DNA from: Natronobacterium texcoconense
GTDB taxonomy: Archaea; Halobacteriota; Halobacteria; Halobacteriales; Natrialbaceae
Assembly: GCF_900104065.1 (NCBI RefSeq)
Contig: NZ_FNLC01000001.1
Span: forward strand, 310,001 to 374,000
Direction: 5' to 3'
Length of the DNA stretch: 64,000 nucleotides
Numbering within the stretch: the first letter of the stretch is position 1; each line of letters starts with the position of its first letter. Positions 8,862 through 18,462 of the stretch are shown piece by piece. The position numbers were made by a program, and so were the translations under genes. The notes below the pieces were generated by a model. That model saw nothing but the letters and a program-made list of their open reading frames with translations. It ran no database searches and had not been told where the DNA came from.

Positions 8862-10664
8862 TTACTGCTCGGCCTCGATCTCCCAGCGGTGGATGTCGTA
8901 GCCCCAGGAGATGCTCGGGTCCTCCGTCGGTTCGACGTGTGCGCGGTAGCCGTTGAGATCCTCCGGGAAGTAGAGGAAGTTCCACGGCTGTTCCTCGCTG
9001 AGGATACCGTACACTTCGGCGAGGTTCTCCTGGCGAGCCTCGGGATCGGTCTCCTGAGCGGATTCGGTGAGGATATCGGCGATACCGTGTGGATCGTCGT
9101 ATCCGTACGCGTTAGCGGTGTTCCACGGCTCGTCGGTCGCACGCCAGTAGCTCTCGGTTGCCTCCGGCGCTCGCGGATACGAGTTCCGTCCGATGCCGGC
9201 CATCAGGTCCCAGTCGCGGGCTTCCGCGGGTGACGTGTAGAAGAACTCGTTTAGCATCGAATTCCACGGGACCGGCTCGAGTTCGACCGCGAGTCCGAGG
9301 TTCTCGTCCAACTCGTCCTGGATGTACCGGGCCGTAATCTCGGTTGCCTCGGCCGAGTCCGAGAAGACGAAATCGAGGACGACCTCCTCGCCGTCGCCGT
9401 CGACGACCCGTCCGTCCGAGTAGCCGTAGGCACTAGGGAGGTTCTCCTCGAGACGCTCACGCGCACTGTCGGGATCGTAGTCCCACTGAACGACCTGGGA
9501 GTCGTCGTAGAACTCGGAGTACTCGGGCTGGAGGGTGTGGGCGACCGTCCCGTACCCGTACTGGATGTCCTCGACGATCGACTCCCTGTCGACGGCCATC
9601 GTGAGCGCCTGGCGCACCTCGGCAGTGTCGAGCGCGTCCCAGCCGTCGCTTCGCATGTTGTAGAACATACTCTGGCAGTAGACCGTCGGCGTGCCGATGA
9701 TCTGGACGTCGTCTCGCTCCTCGAACTCGTCGGCTCGCCGGGCCGGGATACCGGTGTTGGTAATCTCTCCGGACTGGATCGCCGACAGTCGCGTCGATTC
9801 TTCACGCATGACCTGGTACGTCCACTCGTCTATGTGCGGGGAGTCCTCGTGGCCGTCGTAGTTGCGAAGGTAGTAGTCGTCGTTGCGCGGGGCGTACATC
9901 CGCGCTTCGGTCTCGAGCACCTCGGGCGTGAACGCGCCGAGATTGCCGGTGTAGGCGAGGTTCTGAATCTCGTCGTCTTCGTTTAGTCCGTCGCCGTCGC
10001 GGTCCTCGACGTACGGTTCGGCGAGTTCCCTGGGAACGACTTCCTGAAAGCCCCAGATAATGGGTTCCTCGAGGAACGACGGATACGGCTCCGGCGTCTC
10101 GATCGTGAACTCGAACTCGCCGGTCTCTTCGACGTTGAACCACGCTTCGTCGCCGTCCTCGTCGGCGGGTTCGAAGCCGGATGGGACTTCATCGACGCCC
10201 ATTCGGAAGTCGTCGTCCATGGAGACGGCTGCCCAGTTGTCCTCGCCCTGGATGATCTCGGTGATGGAGTAGACCCAGTCCTCGGCGGTCATCTGGCCGT
10301 AGGGGTCGCTCCACTCGCCGTACTCCGTGAGCGTGAACGTGAACTCGGTGAAATCGTCGCTGACGTCGATGTCCCGGACGAGTCGATAGACGATGTCGTC
10401 GTTCTCGTCGAACACGTACGCCGGGTCCATCACCCGGGAGACGCGATTGCTGGAGGTCGTGTCGGTGATGCGGAAGACGTTGTAGTTGGGAGCCTCACTA
10501 CCCTGGGCACCAATCCAGTGTTTCGAGTCTCCATCGCTCGTCCCGTCGTCGGCTGCTGGAGCTTCTCCGTCGGAACAGCCAGCCAAAAACGCAATCCCAC
10601 CGACTGCAGTCGATTTCAGCACCGTTCTTCGGTTGATATTGCCTCTCGTGTTGTTGGATGGCAC
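8862..10664 (-). CDS. Extracellular solute-binding protein of peptide ABC transporter, Tat lipoprotein
   Basis: 600 residues of family 5 solute-binding protein. The N-terminus has a twin-arginine motif NRRTVLK and a lipobox LAGC with Cys near residue 30, followed by an acidic Ser/Asp linker. It should therefore be exported folded by Tat and lipid-anchored outside the cell, as is usual in haloarchaea. The mature part has the family's long two-lobed profile, for example VRQALTMAVDRESIV in the middle. The start is GTG at 10662-10664. It is first in the five-gene operon, giving the order binding protein, OppB, OppC, OppD, OppF. Confidence 0.93.
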   Translation of the reverse strand: MPSNNTRGNINRRTVLKSTAVGGIAFLAGCSDGEAPAADDGTSDGDSKHWIGAQGSEAPNYNVFRITDTTSSNRVSRVMDPAYVFDENDDIVYRLVRDIDVSDDFTEFTFTLTEYGEWSDPYGQMTAEDWVYSITEIIQGEDNWAAVSMDDDFRMGVDEVPSGFEPADEDGDEAWFNVEETGEFEFTIETPEPYPSFLEEPIIWGFQEVVPRELAEPYVEDRDGDGLNEDDEIQNLAYTGNLGAFTPEVLETEARMYAPRNDDYYLRNYDGHEDSPHIDEWTYQVMREESTRLSAIQSGEITNTGIPARRADEFEERDDVQIIGTPTVYCQSMFYNMRSDGWDALDTAEVRQALTMAVDRESIVEDIQYGYGTVAHTLQPEYSEFYDDSQVVQWDYDPDSARERLEENLPSAYGYSDGRVVDGDGEEVVLDFVFSDSAEATEITARYIQDELDENLGLAVELEPVPWNSMLNEFFYTSPAEARDWDLMAGIGRNSYPRAPEATESYWRATDEPWNTANAYGYDDPHGIADILTESAQETDPEARQENLAEVYGILSEEQPWNFLYFPEDLNGYRAHVEPTEDPSISWGYDIHRWEIEAEQ

Positions 10665-10800
10665 ACCAAATGATTAGAGAAAAAGAATATAATACTTTTC
10701 ATCTATTCAATTATTGACAGATGCAAGCATAGATAATCAACTTTTGATCTAACCAACACTAATTGTGCGGGTTCGATTACTGTGTTCCAGTGGCTCCCCA
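10665..10800. promoter_or_regulatory. AT-rich promoter region of the peptide-transporter operon
   Basis: This 136-bp gap is clearly richer in A and T than its surroundings. On the minus strand it contains several TATA-like words within 15-60 bp of the binding-protein start. It also follows the end of no other minus-strand gene except the small membrane protein at 10801. No repeat or operator palindrome could be picked out by eye. Confidence 0.4.
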
Positions 10801-11160
10801 CTACAGTACGCCGTACTGGACGAGAAAGGAAACGCAGAGTAACGTGGTGGCAACGAGTGCCAGCCGAATCCCAGTTCGGAGTTGACCTGCTGGTTTCCGA
10901 ACGTCGTGTCGGTCGTCGGAGTCAGTTTCTTCGGTCGCTTCTTCGACGGCCCGTCGACGCGAAACCGACGGCCGCGTCAGGATGACCGCAATAGCGAAGA
11001 GGCCAACGGCGAGGACGAACAGCGCGTCGACGACGAACACGAGCCCCCAGCCGAGCACTGCGCTCGTCCCGAGGACCACGGCGAGACACGCGGCGGTGAT
11101 CGTTCCCACCGATTTCGCGTGTACCAGATACCGATCGAACACGGTTGCTAGCGAGTACAC
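10801..11160 (-). CDS. Hypothetical small membrane protein
   Basis: 119 residues with three predicted membrane helices: about 19-38, 40-62 and 96-117. Between the second and third is a charged loop rich in Arg, Glu and Asp. No family is recognised. It starts with GTG (rc of 11158-11160), since no ATG lies upstream in frame near a plausible start. It is on the same strand as the downstream transporter operon but separated from it by an AT-rich promoter region, so it is probably a separate unit. Codon use is ordinary for this genome. Confidence 0.6.
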   Translation of the reverse strand: MYSLATVFDRYLVHAKSVGTITAACLAVVLGTSAVLGWGLVFVVDALFVLAVGLFAIAVILTRPSVSRRRAVEEATEETDSDDRHDVRKPAGQLRTGIRLALVATTLLCVSFLVQYGVL

Positions 11161-11264
11161 GACGTCGATCCGTTGTAGCTGTTTCGGAGAGTGGCTATTT
11201 CCGCTGGTTCACGTCGGTGGTTTCGACGGCGTTTTGGAGGGGTCGGGCGACGGAATTACGGCCG

Positions 11265-11687
11265 TCACCAGCCGTCCTTGTTCTTCCGTTTGAGCGTCTG
11301 TCTAACCTCGTCGACGCGTTCGGGTAGACAGCGAGCGACGTCGCTCATCGTCACCACGCCGACGAGTTCGATCCCCTCGAAAACGGGCAACTTCTTGACG
11401 TCGTGTTCCATCATCTTCTCGAGCGCCTCGATGACGTCGCTGGTCGGCGATATCCGGACGATCTCTTCGGACGTCATCGCGTCTTGCACTCGCAGGTCCT
11501 CGAGCCGTGCGCCGGTCCGGTGTTGCGTTCGGAGGATATCCGACCGGGTCACGATGCCGACCATTCCCGGATCGACGACGACGATGCTGCCGATCCGCTC
11601 TTCCAGCATCGTCTCGACGGCCTCGCGAAGCGTCGCCGACGGCGCGATCGTCACCGCCGGCGTGGACATGATCTGTCTGAGTAGCAT
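11265..11687 (-). CDS. Two-CBS-domain protein
   Basis: 140 residues made of a tandem CBS pair and nothing else. The first repeat runs from MSTPAVTIAPSATLREA to GIVTRSDIL. The second runs from AMTSEEIVRISPTSDVIEA to GVVTMSDVA. Such Bateman modules bind adenine nucleotides and sense energy state, usually by acting on a partner protein that cannot be named here. I chose the ATG at 11685-11687 because it begins four residues before the first CBS motif; longer upstream readings are not CBS-like. Confidence 0.9.
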   Translation of the reverse strand: MLLRQIMSTPAVTIAPSATLREAVETMLEERIGSIVVVDPGMVGIVTRSDILRTQHRTGARLEDLRVQDAMTSEEIVRISPTSDVIEALEKMMEHDVKKLPVFEGIELVGVVTMSDVARCLPERVDEVRQTLKRKNKDGW

Positions 11688-11937
11688 GGGTCTCGTGGTC
11701 GGCTGGCAGTCTTTCACTCGAGTGCTGGGTGGAGTCTCTACCCCGGTTCGATCTCCGACCTCTACATCCGTGTCATCACACCACAATTGTAAAATAATCG
11801 GCCGCTGTGTGAGGTTCAGTCCCTGGGTCGCTATAGTCGGTGTAGCCCCTCGAGGAGGGGTACGACGACCGATAGTCGCCAGTTCTCGGGCATAGGTGTT
11901 GGTGGCGCAAACGACTAATGTCGTCTCCGGGCGGTCC

Positions 11938-12141
11938 TCATCGAGGGCCGCTCGACAGGCGCATCTCCCGCGTCTCGACCGCGTCACAGGCCGGACAGAC
12001 GAACTGGTACTGGACCCGGTTTCCCGAGGTCGTCACTCGCCAGCCCCCGTCGGATGCGTGGTAGCCACACTGCCGACACTCGAGCTCCGAGCTGTCGAAC
12101 TTCTCGCGAAGCCGGTCGAACGGCGACCGATGGACTGACAT
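11938..12141 (-). CDS. Small zinc-ribbon protein
   Basis: 67 residues with two CxxC knuckles, ECRQCGYH and VCPACDA, separated by a Trp- and Val-containing beta region. This is the layout of haloarchaeal small zinc-finger proteins. The likely role is nucleic-acid or protein binding, but this is inference. The ATG at 12139-12141 is 97 bp from the divergent LOV-regulator gene, so the two may share a control region. A proline-rich N-terminal extension in the same frame is not convincing. Confidence 0.75.
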   Translation of the reverse strand: MSVHRSPFDRLREKFDSSELECRQCGYHASDGGWRVTTSGNRVQYQFVCPACDAVETREMRLSSGPR

Positions 12142-12238
12142 ACGGTACCGTACGTCGTGTGTGTTAATAACGTTCATGGTATTCAGTGCGACGGCAGAAT
12201 CGCCATGGTTCTTTGGCACGCTCTTCGTAGAGAGTGGT

Positions 12239-14086
12239 ATGAGTGATATCGATGCGGAGTCGACGTCGGAAGAACGTCCGTCCCCGTCGGCGGCTGCGCT
12301 CGAGCAGCTCGTCGATCCGGTCGTCGCCGTCGCCGACGGTCGGGTTACGTACGCGAACGAGGCAGCACGGAAGGCGTTCGGCGTTCCCGACGAAGCCACG
12401 GAACCGGCCGAGTTCGTAGCGGGATGGGATGTGCTCGGGGAAGCGATCGACGAAACCACCGTTGGAACGGCTCGACGGGTCGAACTCCAGGGGTCCGAGT
12501 ACGATGCACGGGTCCACCGTGACGACGACGGTGCGACGATCGTCTTCCGGTCGGACCGCGAGACCGAGGCGACGAGCGACCGCGTCGTCAAGGAACGAGC
12601 GATCAACGAGGCACCTGTCGGGATCACGATTTCGGACCCCGACCGCGAGGACAACCCGCTGGTCTACATCAACGACGCCTACCAGGAGATCACTGGCTAC
12701 AGTTATGACGACGTCGTCGGCCGCAACTGCCGGCTCCTCCAGGGACCCGACTCCGACGAGGAGACGATCGCAGAGATGGCCGCCGCGATCGACGAGGATC
12801 GCCCGGTCACCGTCGAGATCAGGAACTACCGCAAGGACGGCACCGAGTTCTGGAACGAGGTGACGATCGCACCCGTCCGCAACGACGCGGGCGAAGTCAC
12901 CAACTACGTCGGCTTCCAGAACGACATCACCGCGCGCAAAGAGGCCGAACTCGCACTCGAGCGCCGGACCGAAGAACTCGAGTACATCCTCGATCGCGTC
13001 GAGGGACTCGTCCAGGACGTCACGAGCGCAGTCGCTGGCTCGACCGACCGCGCGGAACTCGAGACGGTGGTCTGTGATCGGATCGCTGCGGAGGACGCCT
13101 ACGAGGGCGCCTGGATCGGCGAACGCAATCCGGCGACCAGGACGATCGAGGTCCGGGCGAGTACAGGGGTCTCGCCCGACCCGATCGCGACCGACGCCGA
13201 TCACCCGGCCGCGGCGACACTCCCGAACGAGGTCGTCGCCGTCGACACCGTCGACGGGACGACCCTGGCCTCGTTTCCGCTCTTCTACAACGATATCGAG
13301 TACGGCGTGTTGACCGTCCACGTCGACGGCGACCGCGAGGTCGACGACCGGGAGTCGGTCATCCTCTCGGCGCTCGCCCGGGCCGTCGCCAGCGGTATCA
13401 ACGCCCGCGAAACCAGCCGCGTCCTCGAGACCGACGCCGTGGTCGCCGTCGAACTCGAGATCGAAGACGAGACCATCGCTCCGGTCGCTCTCTCGGCCGA
13501 CACGGACTGTCGCTTCGAGTACCGACGGTCGGTTCACCGATCGGATGCCGGAACAGCCTCGTTGTTTTCCGTGACCGGCGACGTCGACGAACTCACCGAC
13601 GCGGCTGCGGCCCGGGACGGCGTCGACTGTCGGGTGATCGTCGAGCGCGACGATGGGTGTCTGGTGGAACTCTCCGGGGAGGACGATCCCGTCAGTTGGC
13701 TCTCCGAGCGAGGCGTTCGAACGACCGCTATCGAAGTCGACGACGGAAGTGCAACCCTGTCGCTCGAGATTCCACGTTCGGCGAACGTTCGATCGATCGT
13801 CGAAACCGCCGCGGATCGGTACACACGGACCGACGTTCGCTCGTTCCAGCCGCGAGATCGCGACGGCCGAAGCCAACAGGAGTTCGCTGCCGTCCTCGAG
13901 AGCGAACTCACCGATCGCCAGTTCGCCGCGTTACAGCGGGCCTATCTCGGCGGCTACTTCGAGTGGCCTCGTCCGACGACCGGGGAGGAACTCGCTCAAT
14001 CGATGGGCGTCTCGCGGCCGACGTTTCACGAGCACCTGCGATCGGCCGAGGAGAAACTCTGTCGGGCGTTTTTCGAGGACTGGTGA
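12239..14086 (+). CDS. LOV photosensor-GAF-HTH_10 regulator (Bat-like)
   Basis: 615 residues. A weak PAS-like stretch (about 20-105) precedes a LOV domain (about 118-235). LOV residues GRNCRLLQGP give the flavin-adduct Cys at 164, and NYRKDGTEFWNE and YVGFQNDITARK are also canonical. A GAF-like region follows (about 265-410), then a bacterioopsin-activator middle region and a C-terminal HTH_10 (about 560-615; ELTDRQFAALQRAYLGGYFEWPR). The LOV cysteine predicts blue-light sensing coupled to transcription. The ATG at 12239 is preferred because the upstream in-frame extension is hydrophobic and unlike the family. The target genes are not visible here. Confidence 0.9.
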   Translation: MSDIDAESTSEERPSPSAAALEQLVDPVVAVADGRVTYANEAARKAFGVPDEATEPAEFVAGWDVLGEAIDETTVGTARRVELQGSEYDARVHRDDDGATIVFRSDRETEATSDRVVKERAINEAPVGITISDPDREDNPLVYINDAYQEITGYSYDDVVGRNCRLLQGPDSDEETIAEMAAAIDEDRPVTVEIRNYRKDGTEFWNEVTIAPVRNDAGEVTNYVGFQNDITARKEAELALERRTEELEYILDRVEGLVQDVTSAVAGSTDRAELETVVCDRIAAEDAYEGAWIGERNPATRTIEVRASTGVSPDPIATDADHPAAATLPNEVVAVDTVDGTTLASFPLFYNDIEYGVLTVHVDGDREVDDRESVILSALARAVASGINARETSRVLETDAVVAVELEIEDETIAPVALSADTDCRFEYRRSVHRSDAGTASLFSVTGDVDELTDAAAARDGVDCRVIVERDDGCLVELSGEDDPVSWLSERGVRTTAIEVDDGSATLSLEIPRSANVRSIVETAADRYTRTDVRSFQPRDRDGRSQQEFAAVLESELTDRQFAALQRAYLGGYFEWPRPTTGEELAQSMGVSRPTFHEHLRSAEEKLCRAFFEDW

Positions 14087-14195
14087 ATCTTTCCCCTGGG
14101 AACCAGACCTTACTCACTGGCCCTGTCCTGTAGCCCCCCGTTAGCCGCTCGAACCGTGCCCGGCGTTTATATCTCCGGTCGTGATAGCCGGATCT

Positions 14196-14381
14196 ATGCT
14201 CGAGTTCGCAACTCCGTTACAGGCTGGTGGCGGCTTCCTGTACTGGGCGATCGTGTTTTTCGTCCTGGCAATCATCGCGGCGGCCGTCGGCGCACGCGGC
14301 GTCGCCGGTATCTCGATGGAGATCGCTCGTATCTTCGTCCTGATCTTCATCGTGCTGGCGATCGTGGCGTTGCTGTTGTAG
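14196..14381 (+). CDS. DUF1328-type two-helix membrane protein (YtjA-like)
   Basis: 61 residues, almost all membrane helix. The conserved pattern [17 protein letters not shown], then GARGVAG, then a second helix from [15 protein letters not shown] matches the small DUF1328/YtjA family found in bacteria and archaea. The function is unknown; bacterial relatives are tied loosely to stress. It stands alone between the LOV regulator and AOR, with about 109 bp upstream. Confidence 0.85.
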   Translation: MLEFATPLQAGGGFLYWAIVFFVLAIIAAAVGARGVAGISMEIARIFVLIFIVLAIVALLL

Positions 14382-14569
14382 CCCGTGCAAGGCTGGTTAC
14401 GAAATCGCATCACTTGCCACAGCCATCAGTTCCGGCCCATATTGCTGGTTGTGCGATCGGAGGACTGAGCCACCGATATAGTAGCTCCCGAGTACGTAAC
14501 TGAAAGTGGTTTCGTGTAGTTGGCAATCTCTAACATGCTGGGGGCCGAAGATAATGGTGAGGCGTTACT

Positions 14570-16501
14570 ATGACAGAACTCGGCGGTTTTCAGGACAACG
14601 TCGCCCGCATCGATCTCTCCGAGGGGTCCGTCGCCTACGAGTCGATCGACGAGGACGACGCAAAGAAGTATATCGGTGCCCGGGGACTCGGGGTAAAGTA
14701 CGTCTTCGAACAGGGACCGGACGTGGATCCGCTCGGCCCCGACAATCTGCTTGCCTTCATGAACGGACCGCTGTCGGGCACGCAGGTCACCATGAGCGGC
14801 CGGATCGCGGTCTGTACGAAGTCGCCGCTGACCGGCACCGTCACCGACAGTCACCACGGTGGCTGGTCGGGCGCACGCCTGAAATGGGCAGGTTTCGACG
14901 GCCTGCTGTTCGAAGGTGAGGCCGACGACCCGGTCTACGCGGTCGTCGAGGACGGCGAGGTCGAACTGCGCGATGCTTCTCACGTATGGGGCAAGGGCGT
15001 CCACGAAGCCCGTGACACGCTCGAGGAGGAGGTAGACGGCTCCTACGGCAAGAACTTGAGCTTCATGGGGATCGGTCCCGGCGGCGAGAACGAGGTACGA
15101 TACGCCTGCATCATGAACGAGGACGACCGTTCCTCGGGTCGTGGTGGGACGGGCTGTGTGATGGGGTCGAAGAACCTCAAGGCGGTCGTCGTCAAATCGA
15201 GCACGAAGATGCCCCAGCCCGCGGACAAGGAGACGTTCATGGAGGGCCACCAGCAGGCGATGCAGGCCATCCAGGAGTCGGAGGTTACCGCACCCAACGA
15301 GGGTGGGCTCTCGCAGTTCGGGACGAACGTCCTGATGAACATCACCGAGGAGATGTCCGGTCTTCCCACGCGAAACGGGAAGTACACCTCGACGCGGGAC
15401 GCCCGCGAAGACGGCTTCGCCGACGACGAGTTCGACTCCGAGCAAGTCTCGGGCGAGAACGTCCGCGAGAACATCCTCGTCGACGAGCCGACCTGTCACT
15501 CCTGTCCGGTCGCCTGCAAGAAGGAGGTCGAGGTCCAGGCGATGCACAAGGGCGAGGAGATGAACGTTCGGATGGAATCCTACGAGTTCGAGTCGGCGTA
15601 CGCACTCGGGCCCAACTCCGGGAATACCGAACGCGACGACGTCGCCGTGATGATCGACCGCTGTAACGACATGGGCGTCGACACCATCGACACGGGCAAC
15701 ATGATGGCGATGGCCATGGAGATGACTGAAGAGGGCAAACTCGAGGACGTCGGCGGGTTAGACTGGGGTGACACCGAGACCATGATCGACATGATCGAGA
15801 AGATCGCCCATCGCGAGGGCGAACTTGCGGATCTGCTCGCGGAGGGTGCTCGCCGGGTCGCCGACGAGATCGGTGCACACGACAACTCGCTGGCCGTCAA
15901 AGGCCAGACGATCGCTGCCTACGACCCACGCTGCATGAAGGGGATGGGTATCGGCTACGCGACCTCGAATCGCGGTGCCTGCCACCTGCGTGGCTACACT
16001 CCTGCCGCCGAAATCCTCGGTATTCCCGAGAAAGTCGATCCCTACGAGTGGGAGGGCAAAGGCGAACTCACCGCCGAATTCCAGGATCTGCACGCCATCA
16101 GCGACTCCTTCGACATCTGCAAGTTCAACGCCTTCGCGGAAGGCATCGAGGAGTACGTCATGCAGTACAACGGCATGACCGGCCGCGACGTCACCGAGGA
16201 AGAGCTAATGGAGGCCGGCGAACGCGTCTACAACTTAGAGCGGTACTACAACAACCTCGTCGGCTTCGACGGCGACGACGACTCGCTGCCCGAGCGGTTC
16301 CTCGAGGACGGCATCCCCGGGCAGGGCGCCAGTGAAGGCGAGTACTGCGAACTCGAGCAGATGAAAGACGAGTACTACGACTACCGCGGCTGGGTCGACG
16401 GCGTCGTCCCCGACGAGAAACTCGAGGCACTCGAGATCGAGATCGGTCCCGGAACGGGCGTCAGCAGCGACGGCGGTGCCGCTGCACCCTCGGACGACTG
16501 A
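14570..16501 (+). CDS. Aldehyde:ferredoxin oxidoreductase, tungsten-pterin family
   Basis: 643 residues, full length for the AOR family. The N-terminal domain has GARGLGVKYV and the pterin-binding stretch MSGRIAVCTKSPLTGT. The Fe4S4 ligands are CHSCPVAC (C-x2-C-x3-C) plus a later Cys in SFDICKF. The family oxidises aldehydes to acids with ferredoxin as acceptor, using a tungstopterin cofactor in the cytoplasm. The ATG follows a short GGTGAG-like ribosome-binding sequence by about seven bases. It appears to be a single-gene unit, since no cofactor gene is adjacent. The physiological aldehyde is unknown. Confidence 0.94.
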   Translation: MTELGGFQDNVARIDLSEGSVAYESIDEDDAKKYIGARGLGVKYVFEQGPDVDPLGPDNLLAFMNGPLSGTQVTMSGRIAVCTKSPLTGTVTDSHHGGWSGARLKWAGFDGLLFEGEADDPVYAVVEDGEVELRDASHVWGKGVHEARDTLEEEVDGSYGKNLSFMGIGPGGENEVRYACIMNEDDRSSGRGGTGCVMGSKNLKAVVVKSSTKMPQPADKETFMEGHQQAMQAIQESEVTAPNEGGLSQFGTNVLMNITEEMSGLPTRNGKYTSTRDAREDGFADDEFDSEQVSGENVRENILVDEPTCHSCPVACKKEVEVQAMHKGEEMNVRMESYEFESAYALGPNSGNTERDDVAVMIDRCNDMGVDTIDTGNMMAMAMEMTEEGKLEDVGGLDWGDTETMIDMIEKIAHREGELADLLAEGARRVADEIGAHDNSLAVKGQTIAAYDPRCMKGMGIGYATSNRGACHLRGYTPAAEILGIPEKVDPYEWEGKGELTAEFQDLHAISDSFDICKFNAFAEGIEEYVMQYNGMTGRDVTEEELMEAGERVYNLERYYNNLVGFDGDDDSLPERFLEDGIPGQGASEGEYCELEQMKDEYYDYRGWVDGVVPDEKLEALEIEIGPGTGVSSDGGAAAPSDD

Positions 16502-16660
16502 CGCGACGCTACGGGCCGCGGACTGGCGAGCGGGGTTTGCCCCGTGAGCGTTTATCAACAGCCGTAGTACAGCGACGATTCGAAACGCCGTCTCGTGGAC
16601 AACGGAAGCCCTCGGTTTCTAGCCGGTAGCTATTTTCAGCATTGCTATAATTTTGGCTGC

Positions 16661-17197
16661 ATGGGATTTGTAAACCAGTGGAAGGGTATTAACTGGAGCA
16701 TCGTCAGGGACCCACACGATTTCTTGGCAGGGTACGATCAAACCAATTCGGCCGTCTTCCCAATTGCGTTCATGCTGGCGTCGTTCATCGCCGTCATGGT
16801 TCCGCTCGGGTCGCTCTCAGTCGTTCTCAATATTACAGCACCGGCCGACGCAGCCGTCGGTTTCGCTGCCTTTCTGTCAATCGGTATCGTGCTCTGGCTC
16901 ATCGCCCTCGTCGAAGCCCTCCTGGTGCACGGTATCGCATATCTGGCCGGTGCACGCGGCCTGACTACCACGCTCGAGGCCTACGCGTTCCCGACACTCG
17001 TCCGATACGCAGTGTGGTGGATTCCGCTAGTCAATTTCGCGTTCGGACTGTATGGCCTCTACCTCCAGATGAAGGGATTGGCGTCGTTTCACGACATTCC
17101 GATGGAACGAGCCGTGGTAGCCGTCCTTTTCGTGCCGTTCCTGTACATAGTTCTGTTTATCGCCGTTTTCGTCGCTGCGTTCGCTTCTGGGATCTAA
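16661..17197 (+). CDS. Yip1-like multi-helix membrane protein
   Basis: 178 residues with five hydrophobic segments in the Yip1 arrangement: an amphipathic N-terminus (RDPHDFLAGYD), then helices near 30-50, 62-85, 90-105, 122-140 and 155-178. YIP1-domain membrane proteins are common in haloarchaea, but their role there is not known. I use the ATG at 16661 because the 22 residues before it, from 16595, are Cys/aromatic-rich and not family-like. TATA-like AT runs lie at about 16629 and 16645. It runs in the same direction as the next gene, 140 bp away. Confidence 0.7.
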   Translation: MGFVNQWKGINWSIVRDPHDFLAGYDQTNSAVFPIAFMLASFIAVMVPLGSLSVVLNITAPADAAVGFAAFLSIGIVLWLIALVEALLVHGIAYLAGARGLTTTLEAYAFPTLVRYAVWWIPLVNFAFGLYGLYLQMKGLASFHDIPMERAVVAVLFVPFLYIVLFIAVFVAAFASGI

Positions 17198-17337
17198 TTC
17201 TCGAGCGGCACACCCGCCGCGGCGCTCGCGTTCGAACGTGTCGCGTAGTCGACGACGGTCTTTCCGACGCTCGAGTCGAACTCGAGCCACGCCGTGTTCG
17301 ATGAACATAAATCGCTGTCATTCGTACCCCGTTCAGT

Positions 17338-17919
17338 ATGATGGCTACGACCCACGTCTTCGTGGGCCTCGTTCTTGCCGCGGCCGTCGCAGCCACCGCG
17401 CCAGAATACGCCGGCTCTGTCGCGCTCGCCGCGATTCTCGGCGGCTTTTTTCCCGACCTCGACGTCTGTGCACAGCACCGCCAGACGCTGCACTTTCCGG
17501 TCTACTACTGGGTACTGGCCGTCCCATCGACGCTACTCGCCGTCCTCGCTCCGACGGCAGTGACCGTCGCGGTCGCCGTCTTCCTCCTGACGGCCGCCGC
17601 TCACGCGCTGTCCGACCACGTCGGCGGCGGTCTCGCAGCCCGCCCCTGGGAAGGTCGATCGCGACGCGCGGTCTACAGCCACTACCACGGCCGATGGCTC
17701 GAGCCGCGACGCTGGGTCGCCTACGACGGCTCGCCGGGCGACCTCGCGCTCGGCGCAGTGCTGTCGATTCCGGCGCTTTTCGTCTTCGATGGTGTCATCC
17801 GATCGATCGTGGTCGCGATGCTCGTCGTCTCGATCGGCTACGCGGTCTTCCGTCGATACTTCGCCGGCGTCGGCGAGCGAGTTCTCGAGGAGCCACGCTC
17901 CAGACACTCGGACGATTGA
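17338..17919 (+). CDS. Membrane-bound metal-dependent hydrolase, YdjM type
   Basis: 193 residues. The hallmark N-terminal TTHVFVGLVLA carries a His in the first helix, followed by the GGFFPDLD motif and a later AAHALSDH. These are putative metal ligands of the YdjM/LexA-regulated membrane hydrolase family (DUF457). The substrate is unknown. Five membrane segments are predicted. The ATG pair at 17338 and 17341 sits about 30 bp after a TATA-like AACATAAAT near 17304-17313, consistent with a very short leader. A second family member of this kind is at 50665. Confidence 0.8.
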   Translation: MMATTHVFVGLVLAAAVAATAPEYAGSVALAAILGGFFPDLDVCAQHRQTLHFPVYYWVLAVPSTLLAVLAPTAVTVAVAVFLLTAAAHALSDHVGGGLAARPWEGRSRRAVYSHYHGRWLEPRRWVAYDGSPGDLALGAVLSIPALFVFDGVIRSIVVAMLVVSIGYAVFRRYFAGVGERVLEEPRSRHSDD

Positions 17920-18009
17920 GTTGTAACGAAAACAGCCATCCCCCACCGGAAAGTGCTCGAGACGCCCGCTACGACGTCACCCGAGCAGTGCCGGTGTCGT
18001 ACCGGTCGA

Positions 18010-18393
18010 TCAGTCGCCGGCGATCGGGGCCGCCGAGCCGATGTTCGACTCGGTGTCGGGTCTGGTCAGCTCGAGTTCGACGCCGCCGTCGGCGACGGTG
18101 ACAACGACGTCGTCGAACGCCGTACGGTACTCCGTGGCGTGTTTGCCGGACGTGTTGATGCGGACCTTCTCCTCGACGAGTCCAGCCTCGGTCAGTTTCT
18201 CGACCTTGCGGTAGGCAGTCGAGGTGGGAATGTCACACTGCTCGGAGAGTTCGGTTGCAGTCAGGGTTTCCTCGCTCGCGGCCTCGAGGATCTCCCGGCA
18301 GGCGTCGTCGTCCAGTGCACCGAGCACGCTCCCGAGATCGGCGGTTTCGTCTTCAGTCGGCCATCCTCGCATCGTTGGGTTCGTAGCGGACAT
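18010..18393 (-). CDS. ArsR-like winged-helix transcriptional regulator
   Basis: 127 residues. The helical core SVLGALDDDACREILEAAS and the recognition region LTATELSEQCDIPTSTAYRKVEKL (about 44-67) form an ArsR-type winged helix, with the wing at GKHATEYRTAF. There are no metal-binding Cys pairs, so a metal sensor is unlikely. It is divergently transcribed from the HTH_10 regulator at 18601. In haloarchaea such ArsR/HTH_10 pairs often share control, which is inferred here. An AT-rich TATA-like box sits at 18453-18462 on this gene's side. Confidence 0.85.
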   Translation of the reverse strand: MSATNPTMRGWPTEDETADLGSVLGALDDDACREILEAASEETLTATELSEQCDIPTSTAYRKVEKLTEAGLVEEKVRINTSGKHATEYRTAFDDVVVTVADGGVELELTRPDTESNIGSAAPIAGD

Positions 18394-18452
18394 CGTTCAC
18401 TCTCTAGTAGCGGCGGAGCCCCCTCCAAATGAGTCCCAATAAATACAGGGTG

Positions 18453-18462
18453 CTTTATATAG
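18453..18462 (-). promoter_or_regulatory. TATA box of the ArsR-like regulator
   Basis: On the minus strand the word reads CTATATAAAG, a strong archaeal TATA box, about 60 bp upstream of the ATG. Counting 25-27 bp gives a start near 18432 and a leader of about 39 nt. That leader contains a GGAGGG-like ribosome-binding sequence. Confidence 0.55.

Noticed and set aside
17194-17310. A minus-strand tail reading like a small domain before the YdjM-type gene
   Set aside because: No in-frame start codon within the gap, and the region fits better as the promoter of the plus-strand gene.
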